Source: Arcticibacter eurypsychrophilus (GTDB taxonomy: Bacteria > Bacteroidota > Bacteroidia > Sphingobacteriales > Sphingobacteriaceae). Taken from it: a stretch of 64,000 nt of DNA. The notes under the pieces were generated by a model. That model ran no database searches and was not told the origin of the DNA. It saw nothing but the letters and a program-made list of their open reading frames with translations. Made by a program: the position numbers and the translations under genes. The stretch is from contig NZ_MDFN01000006.1 of NCBI RefSeq assembly GCF_001730525.1, positions 1-64,000 on the forward strand. The letters run 5' to 3'. Shown here in pieces: positions 1 to 8,191 of the stretch (position 1 is its first letter; every line of letters begins with the position of its first letter).

Positions 1-488
1 AGATCATAGATGGCTCTGGGCGTATGCATACTCTACTCCTCCGTAACCTCCCGTTAGATGGATTCGCGAATCGAGGATTATTTAGTAAATTAAAGTAATA
101 AATTATAGACTCTTCGTCTGCTGCGATAATTTAAGTTGCGGTAAGGATGCGATTGTTCGTTTAAAAAAGACACATGAAGTATTAGACAAATGGATATCAG
201 AATACACTATAAAAGGGAAGAATCTGTAAGCCTTCCCAAAAATCAGAATGCTAAAAAGGCGAGAATTCGTAACAATTTGAGGTACTATTAAAATAAATAA
301 CAAACAAGTTAATCAATATCATCCAAGACAGCATAATCTCTCTAATCTTGGCATGCTTAAAATTTATTCAATCACATATAAAGCCAAAAGGTGTGGCAAA
401 TCACATCACAATGACGCTATGGCAAGAAATAATAGATGTCATATTGTTGTACATTTGCCCATCAACTACCGCTCACAACCAATTGTGT
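1..488. other. Left edge, no confident gene
   Basis: No complete gene is supported here. An open stretch enters from the left edge on the plus strand and stops at 96-98 (31 codons, ending GLFSKLK), which could be the tail of a gene outside the window. A second open stretch, 89-229, ends in ISEYTIKGKNL and has a plausible coding composition but no start codon that makes sense and no family I recognise. The rest up to 488 has no other support; an in-frame upstream extension of the DUF1905 gene exists but carries no conserved sequence. Confidence 0.3.
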
Positions 489-953
489 ATGAAACAATTA
501 TTAAAAAATAAGAAACTAACGCTCAACTACATTCCTGACCATGGGGCATGGACCTATAATATTGTGATCCCATACTCAAAGGATATTAGAGGGAAATGGG
601 GAAGCATAAAAGTATCAGGCACAATTGACGATTATGAATTTAAGAATATGAATTTAGCCCCCCGTAAAGGGTTGGATATGTACATGTCAGTGAATGCGGA
701 TATTAGGAAAGCAATCAATAAGAAAGGCGGTGATACAGTGTTGGTGACGATGCAAAAAGACTCCGACAATAAGCTTACTGATGAAGAGGACATTATCGAG
801 TGTTTTAAGGATGCAGAAGTGCTTACAAAATTTCGTGCATTGGATGAAGAAGAAAGAACTATGATCATAAAAGAGATCCTTTCACAGGCTGATGAGAACG
901 GTCAGGAAAAAAAGATAGTCCTACAAATAAAAAGACTCAGCAGTAACAATTAA
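489..953 (+). CDS. DUF1905 domain protein
   Basis: A 154-residue soluble protein. Residues about 13-75 match the DUF1905 pattern: a WTYNIVIP strand, RGKWGSIKVSGTID, and RKGLDMYMSVNADIRKAI, followed by GGDTVLVTMQKD. DUF1905 is a small beta-barrel-like domain of unknown role, often followed by a YdeI/OmpD-associated C-terminal domain. The C-terminal half here (residues 95-140, EDIIECFKDAEVLTKFRALDEEER) fits such a helical tail. The frame is open for 47 codons upstream of this ATG, but that extension resembles nothing in the family, so I chose the internal start. No neighbour suggests a pathway. Confidence 0.7.
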   Translation: MKQLLKNKKLTLNYIPDHGAWTYNIVIPYSKDIRGKWGSIKVSGTIDDYEFKNMNLAPRKGLDMYMSVNADIRKAINKKGGDTVLVTMQKDSDNKLTDEEDIIECFKDAEVLTKFRALDEEERTMIIKEILSQADENGQEKKIVLQIKRLSSNN

Positions 954-978
954 GCTGGATATATTGGCTTGACAAAAT

Positions 979-1149
979 ATGCTAAAAAAAACAACCTTCG
1001 ACTTTCTTAAAGGATTGAAGAAGAACAATACCAAGGAGTGGTTTGATAAAAACCGAGAGCAATATCGCGAGGTATATGAAAATTTTAAGATACGATTTCA
1101 GCTAGAAGGTTTAATAGGAACTACCTCTAATTTTAGATTTATGCCTTAG
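979..1149 (+). pseudogene. Truncated DUF2461 family gene
   Basis: A 56-codon reading frame whose first 35 residues (TFDFLKGLKKNNTKEWFDKNR, then QYREVYENF) match the N-terminus of DUF2461 proteins, which are usually about 220 residues. After residue 38 the match is lost and the frame runs into unrelated sequence before a stop that overlaps the 3' end of the convergent AraC gene by 4 bp. This is best read as the 5' stub of a gene cut by a deletion or rearrangement that brought in the SDR-AraC pair. The role of DUF2461 is unknown. Confidence 0.65.
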
Positions 1150-2048
1150 TTAAACAACTTTCTGAATTCTAATGGTGAAAGATTGGTTTTGATCTTAAAT
1201 AGCTTATTAAACGACTGCGAATGTTCGAAGCCTAACTGGTAGGCGATCTCACTAACTGATAAATTGGTGGTCGACAACTTTTGTTTGGCTTTCTCAAGCA
1301 GTTTGTTTTGTATATGCTGCTGGGTTGTCTGCCCGGTCAGCTGTTTCAATAAACTACCTAAATACTTGTTGGAGATGTTAAGCGTTTCTGCAATATACTG
1401 GACGGTTGGCAGTCCTTTTAACAGGACGTCTTCATGGCTGAAATAATTTTCAAGCAGTTCTTCCAGGCGGTTTAAAATTTGATGGTTCGTTATTTTTCGA
1501 GTAATGAATTGCCGTTCGTAAAATCTTCTCGAATAGGTAAGCAGTACTTCTAACTGAGCGACAACAACATCCTGGCTAAATTTATCTAAGTGAGATTCAA
1601 ACTCATGTTCCACATTTTTGATAATACCGTTGACCAAACTTTCTTCTCTTTCAGAAAGGAATAGGGCTTCTTTTACCGAATAATTAAAAAACTCGTATTG
1701 CCGGATTGTTTTTGCAAGAGAAGTGCCCCACAAAAAGTCGGGATGCAGAAACAAGATCCACCCACTCCGTTCATGAACCGTATTTTCCTCCGCCGCCAAG
1801 ACTTGGTTAGGCGCCATAAAATATAAAACACCCTCGTCAAAATCATATACCTGTTGTCCGTAAGTTAATTTATTGGCACCTCTTTTCAAGGATATGGAGT
1901 AAAAATCAAAGACAGCGCTGACCCCTGTCGGCGGTTCGATCTTTGCATACTCTACAATACTAATCAATGGATGTAAAGGTGCGGGAAGGTTCAGCATCCT
2001 GTGCAGCTCCGTTATTGTATTGATCCTGACAGGTGTGGTATTTGCCAT
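1146..2048 (-). CDS. AraC family transcriptional regulator
   Basis: A 300-residue regulator. The N-terminal half (about 1-160) is a cupin-type sensor domain with the Bacteroidota pattern FDFYSISLKRG, YDFDEGVLYFMAPNQVL and SGWILFLHPDFLW. The C-terminal 100 residues are the double helix-turn-helix AraC domain: first HTH near TVQYIAETLNISNKYLGSLLK, second near SVSEIAYQLGFEHSQSFNKLFK, ending NLSPLEFRK. It lies 18 bp downstream of an SDR gene on the same strand, so the two are likely co-transcribed, and such pairs usually mean that the regulator controls the reductase. It is clearly paralogous to the AraC gene at 3632-4552. Confidence 0.9.
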   Translation of the reverse strand: MANTTPVRINTITELHRMLNLPAPLHPLISIVEYAKIEPPTGVSAVFDFYSISLKRGANKLTYGQQVYDFDEGVLYFMAPNQVLAAEENTVHERSGWILFLHPDFLWGTSLAKTIRQYEFFNYSVKEALFLSEREESLVNGIIKNVEHEFESHLDKFSQDVVVAQLEVLLTYSRRFYERQFITRKITNHQILNRLEELLENYFSHEDVLLKGLPTVQYIAETLNISNKYLGSLLKQLTGQTTQQHIQNKLLEKAKQKLSTTNLSVSEIAYQLGFEHSQSFNKLFKIKTNLSPLEFRKLFN

Positions 2049-2066
2049 AGCTTAAATATTCACTAC

Positions 2067-2846
2067 TTATTTCTTTTTTGCTTTCTCAATCGCCTTGCTC
2101 ATAAAGTTAAGGAAAAAGTCGGGCGCGATCCGCCCCATAAACTTTAATGCTTTTGACATGCCCGGCAAGATCTCCTGTTGGTCTTTAAGAATACCTTTGA
2201 TGGCCTGAGCTACCATCTTGTCCACCTTCATACTTGGTGCCGTTTTTTCGAGATCTATATCAGGGAAACCGTTTTGCAATGGAGTATCGGTAGAAGGCGG
2301 TGCCACTTCAAATACTTTAACATTGGTCTTTTTTAATTGTAAGCGCAGTATGCGCGTATAAGCATGTACACCAGCTTTCGTTGCACTGTAAACCGGTGAT
2401 AGCGGAAATGGAATAAAGGCCAGGCCAGATGAGATATTGACGATTGCTGCAGAACTTTTAGTTTTCAAATGGGGTAAGAATTGATGAACCATCCGGATGG
2501 TCCCCGATAAATTAGTGTCAACTTCCCTGGTGATGTTCTCCAGGTCTAAGCTGATATCTTGTACGTTAATATCCCTCATAATGCCCGCATTATTAATAAT
2601 AATATTCAATTCCGGAAACTCTTTAATAACTTGATTATACAAACTTTCGATTGCCTTGATCTCGCATACATTACTCTGAACCGCGTATACGTTGGGATAC
2701 AGCCGTTTTGTTTCTTCTAGTTTTACTGCGTCGCGTCCTGTTATAATAATCTTAGCGGCACCTTGCTGGATAAGCTGTTTTACAAATTCCAGGCCGATCC
2801 CGCTTGTGCCGCCTGTAATGAGGATAGTACTATTTTGTAATTTCAT
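2067..2846 (-). CDS. Short-chain dehydrogenase/reductase
   Basis: A 259-residue classical SDR oxidoreductase (DltE-like group). It shows the Rossmann cofactor motif TGGTSGIG (residues about 12-19), the NNAG motif, the catalytic Ser in VNISSGLAF and the YSATKAG catalytic Tyr/Lys pair. The basic residue in TGRD after beta-2 is compatible with NADP(H). The start was set at MKLQN rather than the ATG eight codons upstream because SDRs begin just before the first beta strand. The substrate cannot be told from sequence. It is first in a two-gene unit with the AraC regulator. Confidence 0.88.
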   Translation of the reverse strand: MKLQNSTILITGGTSGIGLEFVKQLIQQGAAKIIITGRDAVKLEETKRLYPNVYAVQSNVCEIKAIESLYNQVIKEFPELNIIINNAGIMRDINVQDISLDLENITREVDTNLSGTIRMVHQFLPHLKTKSSAAIVNISSGLAFIPFPLSPVYSATKAGVHAYTRILRLQLKKTNVKVFEVAPPSTDTPLQNGFPDIDLEKTAPSMKVDKMVAQAIKGILKDQQEILPGMSKALKFMGRIAPDFFLNFMSKAIEKAKKK

Positions 2847-3267
2847 TGTTCTTATGATTTGATGGAACAAAGTTCGTCATTAGTCAAACCTCAGATGTAG
2901 CCCAAAGTCGCAATATTGTAGTTAAAAGGTCTTATTTAAATTAAGTCCTTTTTGTTAATATAGCTATTGGGAGCAATATTTGAGAAACTAAACATTAATG
3001 GCGGTATTTGATTTTTTTAGGATTCATAAACCCGTTTCTCAGCTACGACCGTTTATGATAATCAATGATTTCACGAAAGCTTTGATTACTGAATCAAACA
3101 TGTCTGTTCATGGAATAAACGTTGAGTATATGGCAATTAAATAATAAAGCAGCTCGAACATCAAAATGAAAAATATTGGCAACATCAGATTTGAATAGTA
3201 CGAAGTTAGATTTGGATACAAACAATTTTACTTTAATAAAGACCTTTGTTCTGAGCAAAATAAGAAA
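2847..3267. other. Intergenic region, no clear gene
   Basis: AT-rich sequence between the divergent SDR-AraC unit and the NmrA-like remnant. The only open frame of note is a 48-codon plus-strand ORF at 2998-3144, which has no recognisable domain and is probably fortuitous. Promoter elements for the minus-strand SDR gene should lie in the left part, but I see no exact TAnnTTTG box; GAACTTTG about 20 nt upstream of the SDR start is the nearest match. Confidence 0.4.
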
Positions 3268-3616
3268 ATGAACAAGATATTAATAACAGGAGCAACGGGA
3301 CATCTTGGCAGCTCAGTAATCGAAACATTGTTGAAAAAATCTAATGTAGAAAAAATTTAAACCATCACACGTAATCTAGAAAAACGAAAAGCTTTTGACC
3401 GGGAAGGAAGTCTTATATACCAATGTTGAACCCGCTGCCTTTGAAAGACTAATGAAACAAAGAGACTTGCCCGATGCGATGATAAAAAAAATTGTTAACT
3501 TCATTATTGACATTAAAAACAACCAGGAGGCAGATATTCATTATGACCTTGAAAATGAATTAGGCAGAAAGCCAATGGGTTTAAAAGACGGTTTGCAACT
3601 ATTATTTGGCTTATAA
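3268..3616 (+). pseudogene. NmrA-like NAD(P)-binding protein remnant
   Basis: Two ends of one gene joined by a deletion. The 5' part (3268-3360) encodes MNKILITGATGHLGSS, a typical N-terminal Rossmann motif of NmrA-like/SDR-a reductases, then a TAA at 3358-3360; the same frame continues with TRNLEKRKAF, which also fits the family. From about 3388, in another frame, comes the C-terminus: TGKEVLYTNVEPAAFERLMKQ, then RDLPDAMIKKIVNF and a final LGRKPMGLKDGL. Full-length relatives are about 280-290 residues, so roughly 180 are missing. It stands 15 bp before an AraC gene, mirroring the SDR-AraC pair on the other side. Confidence 0.8.
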
Positions 3617-3631
3617 TTTCACGTATATGCT

Positions 3632-4552
3632 ATGAATTCATCCATCCCCCTTTATATTAATACTATTGCTGAATACCACCGGTTTATGAGGCTGCCAAAA
3701 TCAAAACATCCCTTGGTAAGTGTTGTAAGGTTTGAAGACATCAAGCGAAAGCCAGACAATTGCACAACAAGTATCATTCACAATTTTTATTCAATTGCCT
3801 TAAAGAAAAACTTTACACAAAAAATGAAATACGGTCAGAATGAATTTGATTTTGACGAAGGGGTGATGCACTTTATGTCGCCGAAACAAGTTTTAACTAT
3901 CCAAGCAACAGCTAAAGAACAATTTGAACATTCCGGTTGGCTTTTACTAATCCATCCAGATTTTCTGTGGAATAATCCGCTTTCTAAAAAGATAAGACAG
4001 TACAGATATTTCAGCTACAATGTAAATGAAGCATTGCACCTTTCGGAAAAAGAAGAAATTTTAGTTATAGGCATCTATAAACAAATCACAGAAGAATATT
4101 ACACTAATATTGACAATTTTAGTCAAGATGTAATCATAGCTCAAATAGACTTATTATTGACCTATTCCGACCGATTTTACCAAAGACAGTTTATTACCAG
4201 AAAAATTGTCAACCACAAAATACTAAACCAGATAGATAATTTCCTTACAGAACCTTTTCAAGAGGACAATCTGGTTATAAAAGGCGTTCCAACTGTTCAA
4301 CACGTCGCATCACACCTAATTATTTCGCCCAATTATCTAAGTCGTTGGCTTAAGTTACTGACGGGTCAAAGCACTCAACAATTCATACATGATAAATTAA
4401 TTTCCTTTGCAAAAGAAAAACTGTCAACGACTGATTTGTCTATAAATGAAATTGCTTATGCATTAGGATTTGAGCATCCACAATCCTTTAGCAAATTGTT
4501 TAAAAAACAAACAGATCAATCGCCATTGACGTTTAGACATTCATTCAATTGA
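3632..4552 (+). CDS. AraC family transcriptional regulator
   Basis: A 306-residue AraC-type regulator with the same architecture as the gene at 1146-2048: N-terminal sensor (HNFYSIALKKN, FDFDEGVMHFMSPKQVL, HSGWLLLIHPDFLW) and C-terminal double HTH (TVQHVASHLIISPNYLSRWLK and SINEIAYALGFEHPQSFSKLFK). The central linker blocks FSQDV, RQFITRKI and NHKILNQ are also shared, so the two are paralogues. Its probable target, the NmrA-like reductase just upstream, is a pseudogene, so this regulator may have lost its original target. Confidence 0.9.
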   Translation: MNSSIPLYINTIAEYHRFMRLPKSKHPLVSVVRFEDIKRKPDNCTTSIIHNFYSIALKKNFTQKMKYGQNEFDFDEGVMHFMSPKQVLTIQATAKEQFEHSGWLLLIHPDFLWNNPLSKKIRQYRYFSYNVNEALHLSEKEEILVIGIYKQITEEYYTNIDNFSQDVIIAQIDLLLTYSDRFYQRQFITRKIVNHKILNQIDNFLTEPFQEDNLVIKGVPTVQHVASHLIISPNYLSRWLKLLTGQSTQQFIHDKLISFAKEKLSTTDLSINEIAYALGFEHPQSFSKLFKKQTDQSPLTFRHSFN

Positions 4553-4884
4553 TATGTCTACATTGTTGTATATTATAAATTGAATTACAGTTAGTAAATA
4601 CGGATTCCATCAATCTTTTGAATAGGAATAGATGATTATGTTGCTGTCTATAAGAAACGCCATATTTATGAAAGAGGAAGATAAAGATCGTCTCATTGAT
4701 TTTTTTCCTATGTACCAGCATCACCGAAGAGGATGTTCCTTTAGCCAATGAGAAATGGCAGGAAGTATTAACTTAAACCCCAATGCTGAATTAGTTAGAT
4801 TACTACCGCGTATTGTTAAACAATAGATGTATCTTATAGTTCTTAACTTAGCGACAACTACGATATGAAAATTAAGACCGGACA
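4553..4884. other. Intergenic region, possible gene tail
   Basis: A 332-bp stretch with no complete gene. A plus-strand open frame around 4680-4775 ends in ITEEDVPLANEKWQEVLT, which looks like the C-terminus of some protein, but I cannot name the family and no start is present. No hairpin terminator or TAnnTTTG promoter was seen before the transporter that follows. Confidence 0.3.
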
Positions 4885-6126
4885 ATGAAGAAAACACCCC
4901 GCTCTCTACTCATATTAATTCTAGGGCTACTTTCAGCGTTAGGGCCTTTTTCAATTGATATGTATTTGCCTGGCTTCCCTACTATAGCCGCTGATTTAAA
5001 TACATCTGTTGACCATGTTTCCTATTCTCTATCCAGTTTTTTTATCGGAGTTTGTATCGGTCAGCTAATTTGTGGCCCATTACTGGATCGCTTTGGCAGG
5101 AAAAAGCCCCTATATATTGGTTTGATTATCTATGTGTTTGCATCTTTAGGTTGCGCTGTCGCCACATCAGTGGAGGTTTTAGTCTGGTTACGATTTCTTC
5201 AGGCATTGGGTGGCTGCGTCAGCATGGTAGCGCCCGGAGCCATTGTGCGTGATTCATTTCCGGTCAAAGAGAATGCAAAAGTTTTCTCTTTGCTCATCCT
5301 CATATTAGGGGTCTCACCTATTATTGCCCCAACTGTCGGCAGTTTCGTGATTGCTGGTTTAGGGTGGCATGCTGTGTTTATTCTGCTTGCCGTTATTGCA
5401 GCCTTGTTATTGGTTATGGTTATTTTCCTTTTGCCCGAGAGTAAACAGCCCGATCATTCCATATCTCTCCGTCCCCGGCCTATTCTTACTAGTTTCATGT
5501 TTGTATTAAAACAACCTCAGTTTTTTACGTATGCATTTTCCGGGGCAATTGCAGCTGCTGGATTGTTTGCCTATCTTGCTGGATCTCCTTTCGTTTTCAT
5601 GAATATTTATAAAGTTACTGAACAACAATATGGTTGGATCTTCGGCTTGGTTGCAGCAGGACTTATCGCATGTAGCCAACTAAATAATTTAGTGCTAAGA
5701 AAGTACGACAGTGCCCAGATAATCAAAGTCGTGTTGCTTTTTCAAAGCTTTATCGGGCTGGTTCTATTTTCGGGCAGCTATTTGGAATGGCTAAACATCT
5801 ACAGTATAATTGGCTTGATATTCCTGTTTTTGAGTTGTCAGGGGTTTAGTTTCCCGAATTCATCTGCCCTTTCTTTAGCCCCATTTACAAGGGAAGCAGG
5901 AACCGCATCGGCTCTGATGGGAGCTTTACAAATGGGCTTAGGTGCCTTAGCTTCTACATTAGTGGGATTTATAAATAATGGAACTACACTGCCAATGACA
6001 GGCGTTATGGCAAGTTGTGCATTGCTTGGTTTGATTATTCTTAGCATAGGGCGTAAGCGTGTGGAATACAAATCTAGAATCGAAGATGTAGATGAGCAGG
6101 CATTTGGGCAAATTGAAAAGTATTAA
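4885..6126 (+). CDS. Bcr/CflA-type multidrug MFS transporter
   Basis: A 413-residue inner-membrane drug:proton antiporter of the DHA1 group. The start reads LGPFSIDMYLPGFPTIAADL, the signature of the Bcr/CflA subfamily. Motif A appears as GPLLDRFGRKKP between TM2 and TM3, and RFLQALGG with the following R of VRDSFP matches TM4-5 motifs. About 12 hydrophobic segments are visible. Such proteins export bicyclomycin, chloramphenicol or related small molecules; the substrate here is not predictable. It stands alone, 98 bp before a DUF427 gene. Confidence 0.9.
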   Translation: MKKTPRSLLILILGLLSALGPFSIDMYLPGFPTIAADLNTSVDHVSYSLSSFFIGVCIGQLICGPLLDRFGRKKPLYIGLIIYVFASLGCAVATSVEVLVWLRFLQALGGCVSMVAPGAIVRDSFPVKENAKVFSLLILILGVSPIIAPTVGSFVIAGLGWHAVFILLAVIAALLLVMVIFLLPESKQPDHSISLRPRPILTSFMFVLKQPQFFTYAFSGAIAAAGLFAYLAGSPFVFMNIYKVTEQQYGWIFGLVAAGLIACSQLNNLVLRKYDSAQIIKVVLLFQSFIGLVLFSGSYLEWLNIYSIIGLIFLFLSCQGFSFPNSSALSLAPFTREAGTASALMGALQMGLGALASTLVGFINNGTTLPMTGVMASCALLGLIILSIGRKRVEYKSRIEDVDEQAFGQIEKY

Positions 6127-6223
6127 TATCGTCTCTATGAAAGCATTTTATCTGAAGGTTATATAAATCAATGCCATTGAAACAAATGCTAAGTTGGTCG
6201 GTTAATATTCAACAACCACAATC

Positions 6224-6502
6224 ATGAAAGCGACCTGGAATAATCAAACCTTAGCAGAAAGTAACGATACCATAGTAATTGAAAACAATCATTATTTTCC
6301 AGCATCATCTATAAAAAATGATTTTTTTCAGGCCTCAAACAAACACACCGTTTGCCCTTGGAAAGGTGAAGCATCTTACTATACTCTGGTAGTCGATGGT
6401 CAAAAAAACGAGGATGCTGCGTGGTATTATCCAAACCCAAAGGACGCTGCTAGTGAGATTAAAGATTATGTTGCTTTTTGGAAGGGCGTTAAAATCGTAT
6501 AA
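6224..6502 (+). CDS. DUF427 domain protein
   Basis: A 92-residue single-domain protein. Hallmarks of DUF427 are present: MKATWNNQTLAES at the N-terminus, NHYFPASSI, the CPWKGEASYY block (about residues 44-53) and AWYYPNPKDAASEIKDYVAFWKG at the C-terminus. The fold is a small beta barrel; the biochemical role is not established. It is convergent with the lipoprotein gene that follows (14 bp gap). Confidence 0.85.
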   Translation: MKATWNNQTLAESNDTIVIENNHYFPASSIKNDFFQASNKHTVCPWKGEASYYTLVVDGQKNEDAAWYYPNPKDAASEIKDYVAFWKGVKIV

Positions 6503-6516
6503 ATTAAATAAAAAAC

Positions 6517-6891
6517 TCAATCTTTACACTCAATTTCACTTACAGAATCAATTACAAATATTTTGGCAGGACCAAAAATTGCAGGACATGGCTTTACGTC
6601 AGGTTTGTCCAAGGCGGCATCATAATGATAACTAACAAAGAATACTTTATCCTTTACTTTAAATGAATCAGGAACGTTCAGGAAAGCTACTTCGGAAACA
6701 ACGTTTCCTCGTTCATCAGTAAATGAATCTGAATTTGGGTTTACTAATCTGAGTAATGCTGCACCTGTAGTTGGACAATAGTCCATGACATATTTAACTT
6801 CAACACATTCCCTTGTATTTCTATCTTTTTTACAAGAAAAGACGGTAGCAACTACAAGAAAAACAAATAAACAATAAATTATCCTTTTCAT
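6517..6891 (-). CDS. Predicted lipoprotein, unknown function
   Basis: A 124-residue protein starting MKRIIYCLFVFLVVATVFSC: a short basic n-region, hydrophobic core and a lipobox with the acylated Cys at about residue 20 followed by KKDRN, the usual Bacteroidota lipoprotein pattern. Four further cysteines (ECVEVKYVMDYC, KPCP, IECK) could form disulfides outside the cytoplasm. The mature part is predicted beta-rich. I recognise no family. The start eight codons downstream of the first ATG was preferred because it places the signal peptide at the N-terminus. Confidence 0.6.
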   Translation of the reverse strand: MKRIIYCLFVFLVVATVFSCKKDRNTRECVEVKYVMDYCPTTGAALLRLVNPNSDSFTDERGNVVSEVAFLNVPDSFKVKDKVFFVSYHYDAALDKPDVKPCPAIFGPAKIFVIDSVSEIECKD

Positions 6892-7078
6892 ATAATTAGT
6901 TAGTTGAGAAATCAAGCTTTAGAATTAATACGAATCAGTTACCCTAAGTGCGACACAAATAATTGAGCTAATGGAGAACTTTAGTGGATTGTATTTCAAA
7001 ATTACAGCGGATTTAAAATATCTTATTTTGATATAAAATTATATTTCTCTTTTTGTTGTGATTTTTCAATGTTGGGTT

Positions 7079-7537
7079 TTATGTCAAACGCATGTCAACC
7101 GGAACATTAACAACATTAACAACTTTTATCAGATCATGATAACCAGGAAATAAGGGATCCAGTAAGATATTATATTCAGATTGATTGACAGCAGACCTAA
7201 CTTTAATCCCTAGTATTTTGTGATCAGATAATAGTTGATCCCCTAATCTTTTACACGCCAGGTTATCCGTATTAAGCCAATCTCTAGGGTAATCTGAATC
7301 TGGAATTTGAAAGATTAGATTTTCATTTTGAACGCTAATTTCCATAACATACAAGTCTTCCGGCGTCTCTCCGGCATCAAAATGCACAAGGTTTTCCAAA
7401 AAGGCCAATGATGAATTTTCTGATGTATATAAGACGTAGGTTCCTTTGTCATTCCATCTTCCACCTGCTCTAAATGCGCCCATACCGGATAAGTCTTCAG
7501 TTCTCTTTTCCGATTTTACGATTCTGTAAACATACAT
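7079..7537 (-). CDS. RES domain toxin (NAD+ degrading family)
   Basis: A 152-residue RES-domain protein. Family toxins deplete NAD+ with an ADP-ribosyltransferase-like fold. The conserved residues are visible: Arg27 in AFRAGGRWN, Tyr37 in YVLYTS and Glu48 in AFLENLVHF, with the family spacing of 10 and 11 residues, and the C-terminal motif GIKVRSAVNQSEYNILLDP with the conserved Ser, Glu and Asn. The ATG directly abuts the stop codon of the upstream antitoxin gene (no spacer), a strong sign of translational coupling. The full family length and catalytic set suggest that it is active. Confidence 0.9.
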   Translation of the reverse strand: MYVYRIVKSEKRTEDLSGMGAFRAGGRWNDKGTYVLYTSENSSLAFLENLVHFDAGETPEDLYVMEISVQNENLIFQIPDSDYPRDWLNTDNLACKRLGDQLLSDHKILGIKVRSAVNQSEYNILLDPLFPGYHDLIKVVNVVNVPVDMRLT

Positions 7538-8002
7538 CTATGAATAAACTCCTTCTTCAATCCGCGTTAGAACATCTTCTACCATACCTATTCCTGTAGG
7601 GGTAGAAAAAAAAGATAGGGGACTATCTCCATGCAAGGCATTATTAGGTTTGGAAAGCCATCTTTGGACTTTTTCTTTGTCATTGAATACTCGGTAAGTA
7701 TGCTCAAGGACTCTTGCAACTTCAATGACTAATGAAGATGTTCTTTTATCGAGTTTATCATCATCTTGTTTTCTCTCAAGGGTTTTTATTGAAATATTCA
7801 AAATATCTTCAACGAAATTCTTTTTAGACATGCCAGTAAAACTTATCACTGATTCCGCTGAAGCTTTACTAATACCGGCTCTGGAGAGTAATATAAGATC
7901 ATAATAGCTTTTAATAGAAGTATTAAGCAATAGTTTGCCACCAAGGAGATCACTAAGTTCGGGGGGGTGGGTGTTTGTCTGAAGCAAATCCATGTACGAC
8001 AT
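7538..8002 (-). CDS. Xre/MbcA/ParS-type antitoxin
   Basis: A 154-residue antitoxin partner of the RES toxin. The N-terminal and central part (residues about 40-100) corresponds to the Xre-like DNA-binding domain. The C-terminal 55 residues are the toxin-binding DUF2384 domain: VQRWLSKPNNALHGDSP, then LSFFSTPTGIGMVEDVLTRI and a final EEGVYS. I start at MSYMDLL; an in-frame ATG six codons earlier is less likely because a -7 promoter box lies only 6 nt upstream of the chosen ATG. The pair is probably autoregulated through the palindrome in its promoter. Confidence 0.88.
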   Translation of the reverse strand: MSYMDLLQTNTHPPELSDLLGGKLLLNTSIKSYYDLILLSRAGISKASAESVISFTGMSKKNFVEDILNISIKTLERKQDDDKLDKRTSSLVIEVARVLEHTYRVFNDKEKVQRWLSKPNNALHGDSPLSFFSTPTGIGMVEDVLTRIEEGVYS

Positions 8003-8008
8003 TTTAAT

Positions 8009-8027
8009 CAAATATAACAATTATTGT
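8009..8027 (-). promoter_or_regulatory. Promoter and operator of the RES-Xre operon
   Basis: On the minus strand TATATTTG (8016 to 8009) matches the Bacteroidota -7 element TAnnTTTG and ends 6 nt before the antitoxin ATG. Directly upstream is the palindrome ACAAT-T-ATTGT (8017-8027), flanked on both sides by TATA, a good candidate operator for the antitoxin-toxin complex. No clear -33 TTG was found at the usual distance. Confidence 0.5.
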
Positions 8028-8191
8028 CGTATATTAAAGTTTTAACAAATTATTCCTGATTGAATGATAACTGGTTTTATGTCCTTCCATCAATGATATT
8101 AACTACTTAAAACAGGCTAATTAGAAAAGCGATAGATCTCTATCTATAAGAAATGAAATACCGGCAATATATCAAACAGGCTCCGTGAAAT

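Noticed and set aside
348-488. N-terminal extension of the DUF1905 ORF
   Set aside because: No family similarity in this part; the conserved domain begins just after the internal ATG at 489.
2998-3144. 48-codon plus-strand ORF in the intergenic region
   Set aside because: No recognisable domain, not near any promoter, and the length is expected by chance in AT-rich DNA.
7010-7060. Possible hairpin after the RES gene (ATATC/GATAT)
   Set aside because: Only five AU-rich pairs, too weak to call a terminator.
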